Source: Bacillus sp. (in: firmicutes)
GTDB lineage: Bacteria; Bacillota; Clostridia; Lachnospirales; Lachnospiraceae
DNA: 64,000 nucleotides
Assembly: GCA_023666125.1 (NCBI GenBank)
Contig: JAMPCN010000003.1
Location: 1-64,000, forward strand
Reading direction: 5' to 3'
In this document: positions 57,365-64,000 of the stretch, piece by piece
Layout: every line of letters begins with the position of its first letter
Numbering within the stretch: position 1 is the stretch's first letter
Made by a program: the position numbers and the translations under genes
Notes under the pieces: generated by a model
The model's input: the letters and a program-made list of their open reading frames with translations, nothing else
Told to the model about the DNA's origin: nothing
Databases searched by the model: none

Positions 57365-58204
57365 GTGATAGCGTTAGGTGAGATACAGACATTAGTTATT
57401 ATAAAAAAAGTGGATTTCGGTGTTTATTTGGCGTCAAAGGACGATGCTGCACAGACGGAAAAAGTCCTGTTGCCCGGAAAGCAGGTTCCACAGGACTGTG
57501 GTATAGGCGATGAGGTGGAAGTATTTATTTATCGTGATTCCAAGGACCGACTGATTGCGACGACAAACAAGCCTAAATTGACGCTTGGCGGCATCGCCAG
57601 ACTACAGGTTGTACAGACCGGACAAATCGGCGCTTTTTTGGATTGGGGGCTGGAAAAGGATTTGCTGCTTCCATTTAAAGAGCAGAAAAAGAAAGTGCGG
57701 GAAAATGAAGAATGCCTTGTCGCGCTCTATATTGATAAAAGCGGCAGGCTGTGCGCTACCATGAATGTCTATCCGTATTTAAAACAGGACAGCCCGTATG
57801 GGAAAGATGACAAAGTCGTCGGAACCGTTTATGAAATAAGCGATAATTTCGGTGCGTTTGTAGCGGTGGACGATATCTATTCCGCATTGATTCCCAAAAA
57901 GGAATTATATGGAGAAGTGCAGATAGGACATAAGATTACGGCAAGGGTAACCGATGTCAAAGAGGATGGCAGGCTGAATTTGAGCATCCGGGAAAAAGCG
58001 TATCTGCAGATTGAGAAAGATGCGGAGAAGATAATGCAGATTATTGACAGTTATGACGGCGCGCTGCCTTTTACGGATAAGGCGTCTCCGGAAACCATTA
58101 AACGGGAAACCCAGATGAGTAAGAATGAATTTAAAAGGGCGGTAGGGCATCTTTTGAAAGAAAATAAAATCATCATCGGAGAAAGAGCTATCAGGAGGCA
58201 GTAA
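57365..58204 (+). CDS. cvfB: CvfB-like S1 RNA-binding protein
   Basis: 279 residues from a GTG. Three S1-like OB domains (first about residues 1-65; second LGGIARLQVVQTGQIGAFLDWGLEKDLLLP; third DDKVVGTVYEISDNFGAFVAVDD, with RLNLSIRE) followed by a winged helix at the end (MSKNEFKRAVGHLLKENKIII). CvfB affects virulence-factor RNAs in Staphylococcus. The RBS GAGGAG is 15 bases before the GTG; no better start is seen. Confidence 0.88.
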   Translation: MIALGEIQTLVIIKKVDFGVYLASKDDAAQTEKVLLPGKQVPQDCGIGDEVEVFIYRDSKDRLIATTNKPKLTLGGIARLQVVQTGQIGAFLDWGLEKDLLLPFKEQKKKVRENEECLVALYIDKSGRLCATMNVYPYLKQDSPYGKDDKVVGTVYEISDNFGAFVAVDDIYSALIPKKELYGEVQIGHKITARVTDVKEDGRLNLSIREKAYLQIEKDAEKIMQIIDSYDGALPFTDKASPETIKRETQMSKNEFKRAVGHLLKENKIIIGERAIRRQ

Positions 58205-58237
58205 CTGCTTCCGTTTGTGAAGAAAGGTTATAAACAG

Positions 58238-59194
58238 ATGAATAGTAAAAGAGTAAACTGGTTGTTTTTGTGTCTTATCCTGGCGAATATTATGATATCG
58301 GCGGTGTCGTTTGTATATTATATACTTACCGGAAAATATATTGATATTCCGATTGCCGTAAGTCTTATGATAAGTCAGGGAATCATTGTAGTTCCGTCAC
58401 TGATTTTTATAATGGAATCAAGGACAAGGACCGTGACGGGAGATCTGAATGAATTATTGGGATATCGGAAGATAAAAGTGTCTTCTTTCTTTATGATTCT
58501 TTTGTTTACTTTTTTGGTTATGCCGATGGCAAATGCGCTTAATGCAATTTCTATGCTCTTCGTGGAGAATACGGTGAATGAAATGAGTGAGGAAGTTGTG
58601 CAGATGCCGTTTGTGGTAATGTTATTTTTAATAGGAATATTCGGGCCGTTTTGTGAAGAGTTTGTTTTCCGCGGTGTAATATTCCGGGGATATAAAAATT
58701 CGGCTTCCGTTTTCCGGGCGGTTTGCTGGTCCGCGTTATTGTTTGGGCTGATGCACTTAAACTTTAATCAGGCGGCTTATGCCATCGCGCTTGGCATTAT
58801 GTTTGCGCTGCTGGTAGAAGCGACGGGCAGTCTGTGGTCTTCGGCTATCGCGCATATGTTTTTTAATTCACAGCAGGTATGTCTTATGTATTTGTCAAAT
58901 TATCTGCCGGAATCTGCTGCATCTGATACGTTGACGCAGGAAGCGTTAATCAGTGTAATAAGCCTCTATTTAATCATAGCGGCAGTGGCAACGCCGATAG
59001 CGGTTTGCGTATTGGTCTGGCTGGCGAAAAATGAAAACAGGGAAATTGAGTGGAGAAATATATGGACACGTCCAAGAGAAAAAGGAACTCCGATTGTCAG
59101 TATTCCATTGGTGATTGCCATTGTAATAAGCCTTGCGCTTATGAGTCTGGAATGGATTTTAAAATGGATTTTAGAATGGATAGCCGGCATGTAA
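58238..59194 (+). CDS. CPBP-family intramembrane metalloprotease (CAAX-like)
   Basis: 318 residues from ATG 58238 with AGAAAGG upstream; about eight membrane helices. The catalytic motifs are GPFCEEFVFRGVIFRGY (EExxxR) and LLFGLMHLNFNQ (FxxxH), then SAIAHMFFN (HxxxN). Such proteases can act as immunity proteins to bacteriocins or in signalling; substrate is unknown. A terminator follows immediately. Confidence 0.9.
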   Translation: MNSKRVNWLFLCLILANIMISAVSFVYYILTGKYIDIPIAVSLMISQGIIVVPSLIFIMESRTRTVTGDLNELLGYRKIKVSSFFMILLFTFLVMPMANALNAISMLFVENTVNEMSEEVVQMPFVVMLFLIGIFGPFCEEFVFRGVIFRGYKNSASVFRAVCWSALLFGLMHLNFNQAAYAIALGIMFALLVEATGSLWSSAIAHMFFNSQQVCLMYLSNYLPESAASDTLTQEALISVISLYLIIAAVATPIAVCVLVWLAKNENREIEWRNIWTRPREKGTPIVSIPLVIAIVISLALMSLEWILKWILEWIAGM

Positions 59195-59195
59195 C

Positions 59196-59232
59196 AAAAA
59201 CGCCACTGTTTACTTTAAAACAGTGACGTTTT
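59196..59232. terminator. Terminator between the CPBP protease and the YjfB-like gene
   Basis: Arms with CACTGTTT / AAACAGTG core and A/T tracts on both sides; one mismatch next to ACG. Convergent genes share it. Confidence 0.85.
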
Positions 59233-59244
59233 ATGTTGTAGCGA

Positions 59245-59436
59245 TTATACGTACATGTCAAAGTTGGCGCCGACTCCGGGATTAACGGAGCGTTCCATTG
59301 CGGCAGCATCCATCATATCAGTAATCTGGCTTCCGGTATTCGCAGCGGCGTCCAGTGATTTACTGAGCATTGCTACGCCAAAAGCGGAGTTTACCTGAGA
59401 TGCCGACATTGCCATAGATAATCCTGCAATATCCAT
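59245..59436 (-). CDS. YjfB-family putative motility protein
   Basis: 63 residues; Ala, Met and Ser-rich. MDIAGLSMAMSASQVNSAFGVAMLSKSLDAA and the C-terminal NPGVGANFDMYV match the YjfB family, which in Bacillus belongs to the sigma-D motility regulon. Small and amphipathic, with a likely helical repeat. No other flagellar gene is in the window, and the promoter here looks like sigma-A, not sigma-D. The terminal NFDMYV is strongly conserved in the family. Confidence 0.75.
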   Translation of the reverse strand: MDIAGLSMAMSASQVNSAFGVAMLSKSLDAAANTGSQITDMMDAAAMERSVNPGVGANFDMYV

Positions 59437-59475
59437 ACTTAAACCACCCCTTCCGAATCATTAGCTACTATAAAC

Positions 59476-59504
59476 AGTATACCATATATTTCTTTTTTTG
59501 TGAA
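59476..59504 (-). promoter_or_regulatory. Promoter of the YjfB-like gene
   Basis: On the minus strand TTCACA (complement of 59499-59504), 17-base spacer, TATACT (complement of 59476-59481). No TAAA/GCCGATAA sigma-D elements are seen. The interval 59437-59714 otherwise holds only AT-rich sequence. Confidence 0.65.
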
Positions 59505-59714
59505 GTTTGTCTAAAGGGATTTTATGGAAGAAAATGACAAATTAATTGAAAAATACACAAATATTTCATGATTTGAGGTAGATTTTTTTGTTAAAATAGA
59601 TTAAAATAGAATGCAAATGTTGAATTTTGCAAAAGAAACGCTATCGGCATGTTGTACAAATTGCTAAATGACATTAAAAGAGGGTTACGAATACGGTAGA
59701 GGGGTGGACAAGAG

Positions 59715-60803
59715 ATGATTTCAAATCAAATTCTACAGAATACGATAGAGGGGTTAAAGACGATTGCCAGAGTAGAACTGTGCGTTATGGATATTGATGG
59801 AAAAGCAGTAGCCACAACAACGGACGATATGGAGAGGTCGGGAAAGCTGGCGGCGGAATTTGCCAAGTCTCCGGCGGATTCCCAGGAGATACAGGGATAT
59901 CAGTTTTTTAAGATATTTGACGAGCAGCAGTTGGAGTATATTCTGATTGTCGGCGGCGTCGGAGAAGACATTTACATGATAGGTAAAATGTCAGCGTTTC
60001 AGATTCAAAATCTGTTAGTGGCATATAAGGAAAGGTTTGATAAGGATAACTTTATCAAGAACCTGTTACTGGACAATCTTTTGCTGGTGGATATTTACAG
60101 CCGCGCTAAAAAACTGCATATTCAGACTGATACTAAGAGGGTGGCGCTGATTATTGAAACGGACAATACGAAAGAAAGCAATGTCCTGGAGGTTATGAGG
60201 ACATATTTTAGCGGAAACAGCAAAGACTTTATTACGGCGGTTGATGAAAATAATGTTATCGTGGTAAAGGATTTATCAGAGGGCGACAGCAGCAAAGAGA
60301 TTGAAAAGACGGCGACGGGCATCGAGCATTTTTTGGAAAAAGAGCATATGAAAAATGTCAGAATCGCGTACGGAACCATTGTTAGTGAAATCAAAGAAGT
60401 AAGCCGTTCTTTTAAAGAGGCTAAAATGGCGTTGGATGTCGGCAAAATTTTCTTTAGTGAGAGAAATATTATTGCTTACAGTGAACTCGGTATCGGCCGT
60501 TTGATTTACCAACTGCCGATTCCGCTTTGTAAAATGTTTATCAAGGAGATTTTTGACGGCAAAAGTCCGGATGAATTTGACGAAGAAACATTGACGACTA
60601 TCAATAAGTTTTTTGAAAACAGCCTGAATGTTTCGGAGACGTCCAGACAGCTTTTCATCCATAGAAATACGCTAGTCTACAGATTGGATAAGCTGCAAAA
60701 AAGCACCGGGCTGGATTTGAGGGTCTTCGAGGATGCCATTACGTTTAAAATCGCGTTGATGGTTGTTAAATATATGAAGTACATGGAGAATTTTGAGTAT
60801 TAA
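59715..60803 (+). CDS. CdaR/PucR-type transcriptional regulator
   Basis: 362 residues. The N-terminal portion has a sugar-diacid-recognition-like or GAF-like domain (VMDIDGKAVATT), the middle a GGDEF-like degenerate region (RIAYGTIVSEIKEVSRSFKEAKMAL) and the C-terminal end a PucR helix-turn-helix (VSETSRQLFIHRNTLVYRLDKLQKSTGLDLR). This is the CdaR family of carbon-source regulators. Located just upstream of ftsE, from which it may control transcription, or it may act elsewhere. RBS GAGGGGTGG. Confidence 0.85.
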   Translation: MISNQILQNTIEGLKTIARVELCVMDIDGKAVATTTDDMERSGKLAAEFAKSPADSQEIQGYQFFKIFDEQQLEYILIVGGVGEDIYMIGKMSAFQIQNLLVAYKERFDKDNFIKNLLLDNLLLVDIYSRAKKLHIQTDTKRVALIIETDNTKESNVLEVMRTYFSGNSKDFITAVDENNVIVVKDLSEGDSSKEIEKTATGIEHFLEKEHMKNVRIAYGTIVSEIKEVSRSFKEAKMALDVGKIFFSERNIIAYSELGIGRLIYQLPIPLCKMFIKEIFDGKSPDEFDEETLTTINKFFENSLNVSETSRQLFIHRNTLVYRLDKLQKSTGLDLRVFEDAITFKIALMVVKYMKYMENFEY

Positions 60804-60883
60804 GGGAAACTCCGACAGACGTAAGAAGAAAGGCATGGTTTATTGTAGTGGGAGAGAAAAAAAGTAATTACAGAGGTGATAAA

Positions 60884-61624
60884 ATGGCTGCGTCTCCAAA
60901 GGGAAAACGAAAAAGAACAGTATCGGAAAGCAATGAGATTATTACATTGACGAATGTCTGCAAAGCTTATTCAACGGGAGCGCCGGCGTTAAAAGATGTG
61001 AATCTTCATATCAACAAAGGGGAATTTGTATTTATCGTCGGCGACAGCGGCTCGGGTAAATCGACGTTGATTAAACTGCTTTTACGGGAATTGACGATAA
61101 CAAGCGGTTATATTAATGTCATGGGATATGACCTGAGTAAAATCAAGCATCGCAGAATACCGAAATTCCGGCGTAATATTGGTATTGTCTTTCAGGACTT
61201 CCGTCTGTTAAAGGACAGGAATGTTTATGAAAATGTGGCATTCGCGCAGAGAATCATACAAAAATCGAATAAGGAAATTAAGAAAAATGTGCCGAGCATT
61301 CTTGCGATTGTAGGATTAGCCGGTAAATATAAGGCAAAGCCGAAGCAGCTTTCCGGTGGTGAGCAGCAAAGAGTTGCGCTGGCGAGGGCGTTAGTAAATA
61401 AGCCTGCCGTTTTGCTTGCCGATGAGCCGACAGGTAATCTTGACCCTAAAAACTCATGGGAAATCATGAAATTGTTGGAACAGATTAATGAAAACGGCAC
61501 GACAGTTCTGGTTGTTACGCATAACAGGGAGATTGTCAATGCCATGCAGAAAAGGGTTATTACCTTGAAAAAAGGCGTAATTGTCAGCGACGAGGAAAAG
61601 GGAGGATATATCGATGAGGATTAA
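60884..61624 (+). CDS. ftsE: Cell division ABC ATPase FtsE
   Basis: Cytoplasmic ATPase of FtsEX, which relays division signals to peptidoglycan hydrolases. ATG 60884 follows AGAGGTGAT and gives 246 residues with a basic extension (PKGKRKRTVSE) before the usual start. Walker A GDSGSGKST, Q-loop VFQDFRLL, signature LSGGEQQRVALARAL, Walker B LLADEPTGNLD and a His-loop VTHNREIV are present. It overlaps ftsX by 11 bases. Confidence 0.95.
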   Translation: MAASPKGKRKRTVSESNEIITLTNVCKAYSTGAPALKDVNLHINKGEFVFIVGDSGSGKSTLIKLLLRELTITSGYINVMGYDLSKIKHRRIPKFRRNIGIVFQDFRLLKDRNVYENVAFAQRIIQKSNKEIKKNVPSILAIVGLAGKYKAKPKQLSGGEQQRVALARALVNKPAVLLADEPTGNLDPKNSWEIMKLLEQINENGTTVLVVTHNREIVNAMQKRVITLKKGVIVSDEEKGGYIDED

Positions 61625-62510
61625 TACGTTGTTTTATACGCTTCGTCAGGGCATTCGGAATATATTCCGAAATAAATGGTTTACGCTTGCGTCCATTGCA
61701 ACGATAAGCGCCTGCCTTTTTCTGTTCGGTCTGTTCTATACTATTGTCAGCAATTTTCAAAATATTGTAAAAACTGCAGAGCAGGGCGTGTCGGTTACGG
61801 TATTTTTTGACGCGGGGTTAGAAGACAGCAGAATACAGGAAATCGGTGAAATGATTGCCAGACGGACGGAAGTATCGAACGTTCATTTTGTATCCGCGGA
61901 AGAAGCATGGGACAGCTTTAAGACGGAGTATCTGGGGGAATATGCGGACGGCTTTACGGAGAACCCGCTTGCCGATTCCGCAAACTATCAGATTTATTTA
62001 AATGACGTTTCCATGCAGTCGGCGCTGGTAACCTATTTAGAATCCATATCCGGCGTCAGGCAGGTAAACCGCTCCGAGATAACGGCGACTACCCTGACGG
62101 GGGTCAATGCACTGGTAGCCTATGTCTCCGTAGGTATTATTGCGATTCTGCTGGCGGTATCTATTTTCCTGATTAGCAATACGGTTATGATAGGTATTTC
62201 CGTTAGAAAGGAAGAAATTAACATTATGAAATATATCGGTGCGACTGATTTTTTTGTCAGGTCGCCGTTTGTTATAGAGGGTATGTTAATCGGTCTGATT
62301 GGGGCGGCTATTCCTTTGGGCATTATTTATGTTTTATATAACGTGGTTATGGAATATATATTGGAAAGGTTCTCTATGCTTACACAGCTTTTAAGCTTCC
62401 TGACGGTAGGGGAAATCTTTCATGTGCTGATTCCGGTTTCATTGGGAATTGGCGTGGGAATCGGTTTTTTGGGAAGCGTCAGCACGGTTAGAAAACATCT
62501 TCGCGTTTAG
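61614..62510 (+). CDS. ftsX: Cell division permease FtsX
   Basis: Membrane partner of FtsE. 298 residues from ATG 61614, within the end of ftsE, with GGGAGGAT upstream. The first membrane segment is about residues 20-42, followed by an extracellular domain of about 120 residues (VSVTVFFDAGLED, PLADSANYQIYLND) and three more helices with IGATDFFVRSPFVIEG. The extracellular domain would hold the adjacent M23 hydrolase. Confidence 0.95.
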   Translation: MRINTLFYTLRQGIRNIFRNKWFTLASIATISACLFLFGLFYTIVSNFQNIVKTAEQGVSVTVFFDAGLEDSRIQEIGEMIARRTEVSNVHFVSAEEAWDSFKTEYLGEYADGFTENPLADSANYQIYLNDVSMQSALVTYLESISGVRQVNRSEITATTLTGVNALVAYVSVGIIAILLAVSIFLISNTVMIGISVRKEEINIMKYIGATDFFVRSPFVIEGMLIGLIGAAIPLGIIYVLYNVVMEYILERFSMLTQLLSFLTVGEIFHVLIPVSLGIGVGIGFLGSVSTVRKHLRV

Positions 62511-62532
62511 ATGTGAGAAAGGCAGCAGATAA

Positions 62533-63741
62533 ATGAAATTCTGGAAAAAATTATTGTGCGTCATTATTTGCATAAGCGTCGTATTCTTATTTCCAACCGA
62601 GACTGCCCGGGCAACGACGAATGACAGTATCCGGGAAAAAGAGGCGGAAATTGCGGAGGCGAAAAAAGAGGTTGCGACATTAAAATCCAGCCTGACCGAC
62701 GTGGAAAAACTGAAAAAAGAACTGGAACAGTCCAAACATGACTTGGATGCCTATGTCACGCAGTTAGATACGCAGCTTACTGATATTCAGACGAAAATTG
62801 ACGAGTATAATAATCTGATTGCGGAAAAAGAACATGAGATTGAAGTAACGACAGAAGAATTGAATGACGCAATCGCCAGACAGGAAGAACAATATGAGGC
62901 AATGAAAGAGCGTATTAAGTTTATGTACGAAAAAGGCGATACGCTTTATATGGAACTGATATTTACATCCAGCAGTTTATCGGATACGATAAATAAAGCC
63001 GACTACATTGAAGCTTTATCCGCTTATGACAGGGCGCAGCTTGACGAATATGTCAAAACGAGAGAACTGATAGCGCTTTGTAAAGAAGAACTGGAAAGCG
63101 AAAAAGAAGTGCTGGATGAGGCGAAACTTGCCGTAGAGGCAGAGGAAACGGCAGTCAGCGCCTTAATTTCGGAAAAAGAAGCGCAGATTGCTTCCGTATC
63201 GTCCGATATTTCTTCCAAAGAAGCGGCAATCAAAGAATATGAGGATATGATTGACCAGGAAAACGCAGAGATTGCGGCATTGGAGAAAGCGGTAGCGGAA
63301 GAAAAAGCAAGGCTTGCGGCGCAAAACGCTAATGCCAGAGTGTATGACGGCGGTATGTTTGCATGGCCCTGCCCCGGATATAAACGAATTTCGGATGAAT
63401 ACGGAAATCGTATGCACCCTACGCTTGGCATTGAGAAATTCCATAATGGAATTGATTTAGCGGCGGCATCGGGAACATCTATTCTCGCTGCATATGACGG
63501 GGATGTAGTGGCGGCTGACTATAGTTCTTCTATGGGAAATTACATTATGATAGACCATGGAGGCGGTTTGTATACAATCTATATGCATGCTTCCGCATTA
63601 TATGTGTCTAAAGGACAGTCTGTTTATAAGGGACAGACGATTGCCGCAGTAGGCAGTACCGGACGTTCTACGGGGCCTCATTTACATTTCAGTGTGCGCT
63701 TGAACGGTAATTATGTAAGTCCCTGGAATTATTTAAAATAA
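62533..63741 (+). CDS. Coiled-coil M23 peptidoglycan hydrolase (EnvC/PcsB-like)
   Basis: 402 residues with a signal peptide (about 1-28). Residues about 35-260 are a long coiled coil with heptads rich in Glu, Lys and Ala, then the LytM/M23 domain at about 275-402. Zinc ligands are His304 and Asp308 (HNGID) and His385 in HLHF (His383 and His385); His352 (YMHAS) is the further active-site residue. It sits 22 bases after ftsX, so it is likely the enzyme controlled by FtsEX at the division septum. Confidence 0.93.
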   Translation: MKFWKKLLCVIICISVVFLFPTETARATTNDSIREKEAEIAEAKKEVATLKSSLTDVEKLKKELEQSKHDLDAYVTQLDTQLTDIQTKIDEYNNLIAEKEHEIEVTTEELNDAIARQEEQYEAMKERIKFMYEKGDTLYMELIFTSSSLSDTINKADYIEALSAYDRAQLDEYVKTRELIALCKEELESEKEVLDEAKLAVEAEETAVSALISEKEAQIASVSSDISSKEAAIKEYEDMIDQENAEIAALEKAVAEEKARLAAQNANARVYDGGMFAWPCPGYKRISDEYGNRMHPTLGIEKFHNGIDLAAASGTSILAAYDGDVVAADYSSSMGNYIMIDHGGGLYTIYMHASALYVSKGQSVYKGQTIAAVGSTGRSTGPHLHFSVRLNGNYVSPWNYLK

Positions 63742-63757
63742 ATGGAGATGAATGATT

Positions 63758-64000
63758 TTGGATAATTATGGATATAGTAATAATAACGAAATGAATCAGG
63801 GAGCGGCAGACGATTTGAATCCTTACAGAAGGATGCAGCAGGACTCAAAACAGACAAAAAGAACATTTCTGGTCGGTCTTTTAACCGGCGTTTTGTTAAG
63901 CACGCTTATGACGGGCTGCATATATGTGGGCGTACGTTTTAACGGCTTGATGAGGGCAGGGAGAGTAAAGCTGACAAGCGCAGAGGGAGCCGTTGCGGAA
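63758..64000 (+). CDS. Start of a membrane protein, probable S41 C-terminal processing protease (partial)
   Basis: The frame is open from a TTG at 63758 to the edge: 81 residues are visible. An ATG at 63742 in another frame stops at once. The beginning is polar and Asn/Gln/Asp-rich (NPYRRMQQDSKQTKRTF), then one membrane segment (about residues 38-56, LVGLLTGVLLSTLMTGC). In related genomes the gene after ftsEX and the M23 protein is often a CtpA-like protease. The visible part has no protease motif, so this is inferred from position. Confidence 0.55.
   Translation, partial: MDNYGYSNNNEMNQGAADDLNPYRRMQQDSKQTKRTFLVGLLTGVLLSTLMTGCIYVGVRFNGLMRAGRVKLTSAEGAVAE

Noticed and set aside
59523..59570. 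Small ORF of 15 codons upstream of the CdaR-type gene
   Set aside because: No RBS and no resemblance to any leader peptide.

Overview
The window looks like chromosome of a Gram-positive Clostridia bacterium, most likely a Lachnospiraceae member. The evidence is moderate GC, strong AGGAGG ribosome sites, sigma-A promoters with 17-base spacers, a perfect CIRCE element before hrcA, HprK with a Crh-like protein, a type III glutamine synthetase, IreB, RNase J, and lineage-typical small proteins (a DUF6465-type protein and a YjfB-type protein). No phage, transposon, CRISPR array or rRNA was seen. There is one tRNA.

Layout. 1-4.8 kb: surface or lipoprotein genes under two near-identical promoter/operator units. 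4.8-9.9 kb: hprK, glcK, murB, rapZ, whiA and a Crh-like gene, a carbon-regulation and cell-envelope cluster. 9.9-14.4 kb: lipid kinase, class II fructose-bisphosphate aldolase, an amino acid:sodium symporter and a cyclophilin. 14.5-18.1 kb: two GNAT acetyltransferases, an anchored protein of unknown function, and an overlapping phosphatase/kinase-like pair. 18.2-21.4 kb: two polytopic membrane genes, one broken at a nine-base G tract that could be a phase-variation switch. 21.4-23.5 kb: an ammonium transporter fused to a PII domain, behind a leader carrying two intrinsic terminators. 23.6-30.8 kb: pyruvate kinase, AEC transporter, glycerol kinase, aminotransferase, patatin and UppP. 31-36.6 kb: DUF6465-type protein, then hrcA-grpE-dnaK-dnaJ. 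36.6-47.4 kb: the heat-shock operon's usual partners prmA, rsmE and mtaB, separated by an AraC/HdeD pair, a DUF3048 lipoprotein, an aldo/keto reductase, a VanZ gene, a cysteine desulfurase/thiI pair and a second HPr-like gene. 47.5-53.2 kb: ireB-ruvX-DUF1292, RNase J, YlbF, a short MltG-like protein, trmR and trhP. 53.2-55.9 kb: type III glutamine synthetase and tRNA-Gln. 56-59.4 kb: a PIN toxin/antitoxin-like pair, acyl-ACP thioesterase, CvfB-like S1 protein, CPBP protease and a YjfB-like protein. 59.7-64 kb: a CdaR-type regulator, then ftsE-ftsX, an M23 hydrolase and the start of a probable S41 protease.

Functional themes. Carbon control: HprK is accompanied by two HPr-fold proteins that keep the regulatory serine but lack the PTS histidine, so they look like signalling rather than phosphotransfer proteins. 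Nitrogen control: the Amt-PII fusion and the glutamine synthetase both lie behind leaders with terminator hairpins, pointing to transcription attenuation. Envelope: murB, uppP, ftsEX with M23 and probable S41 proteins, an MltG-like protein and membrane glycosyltransferase-like proteins. RNA: several tRNA/rRNA modification genes (mtaB, rsmE, thiI, trmR, trhP) and RNase J. All assignments come from reading motifs and gene order by eye; no database search was run.
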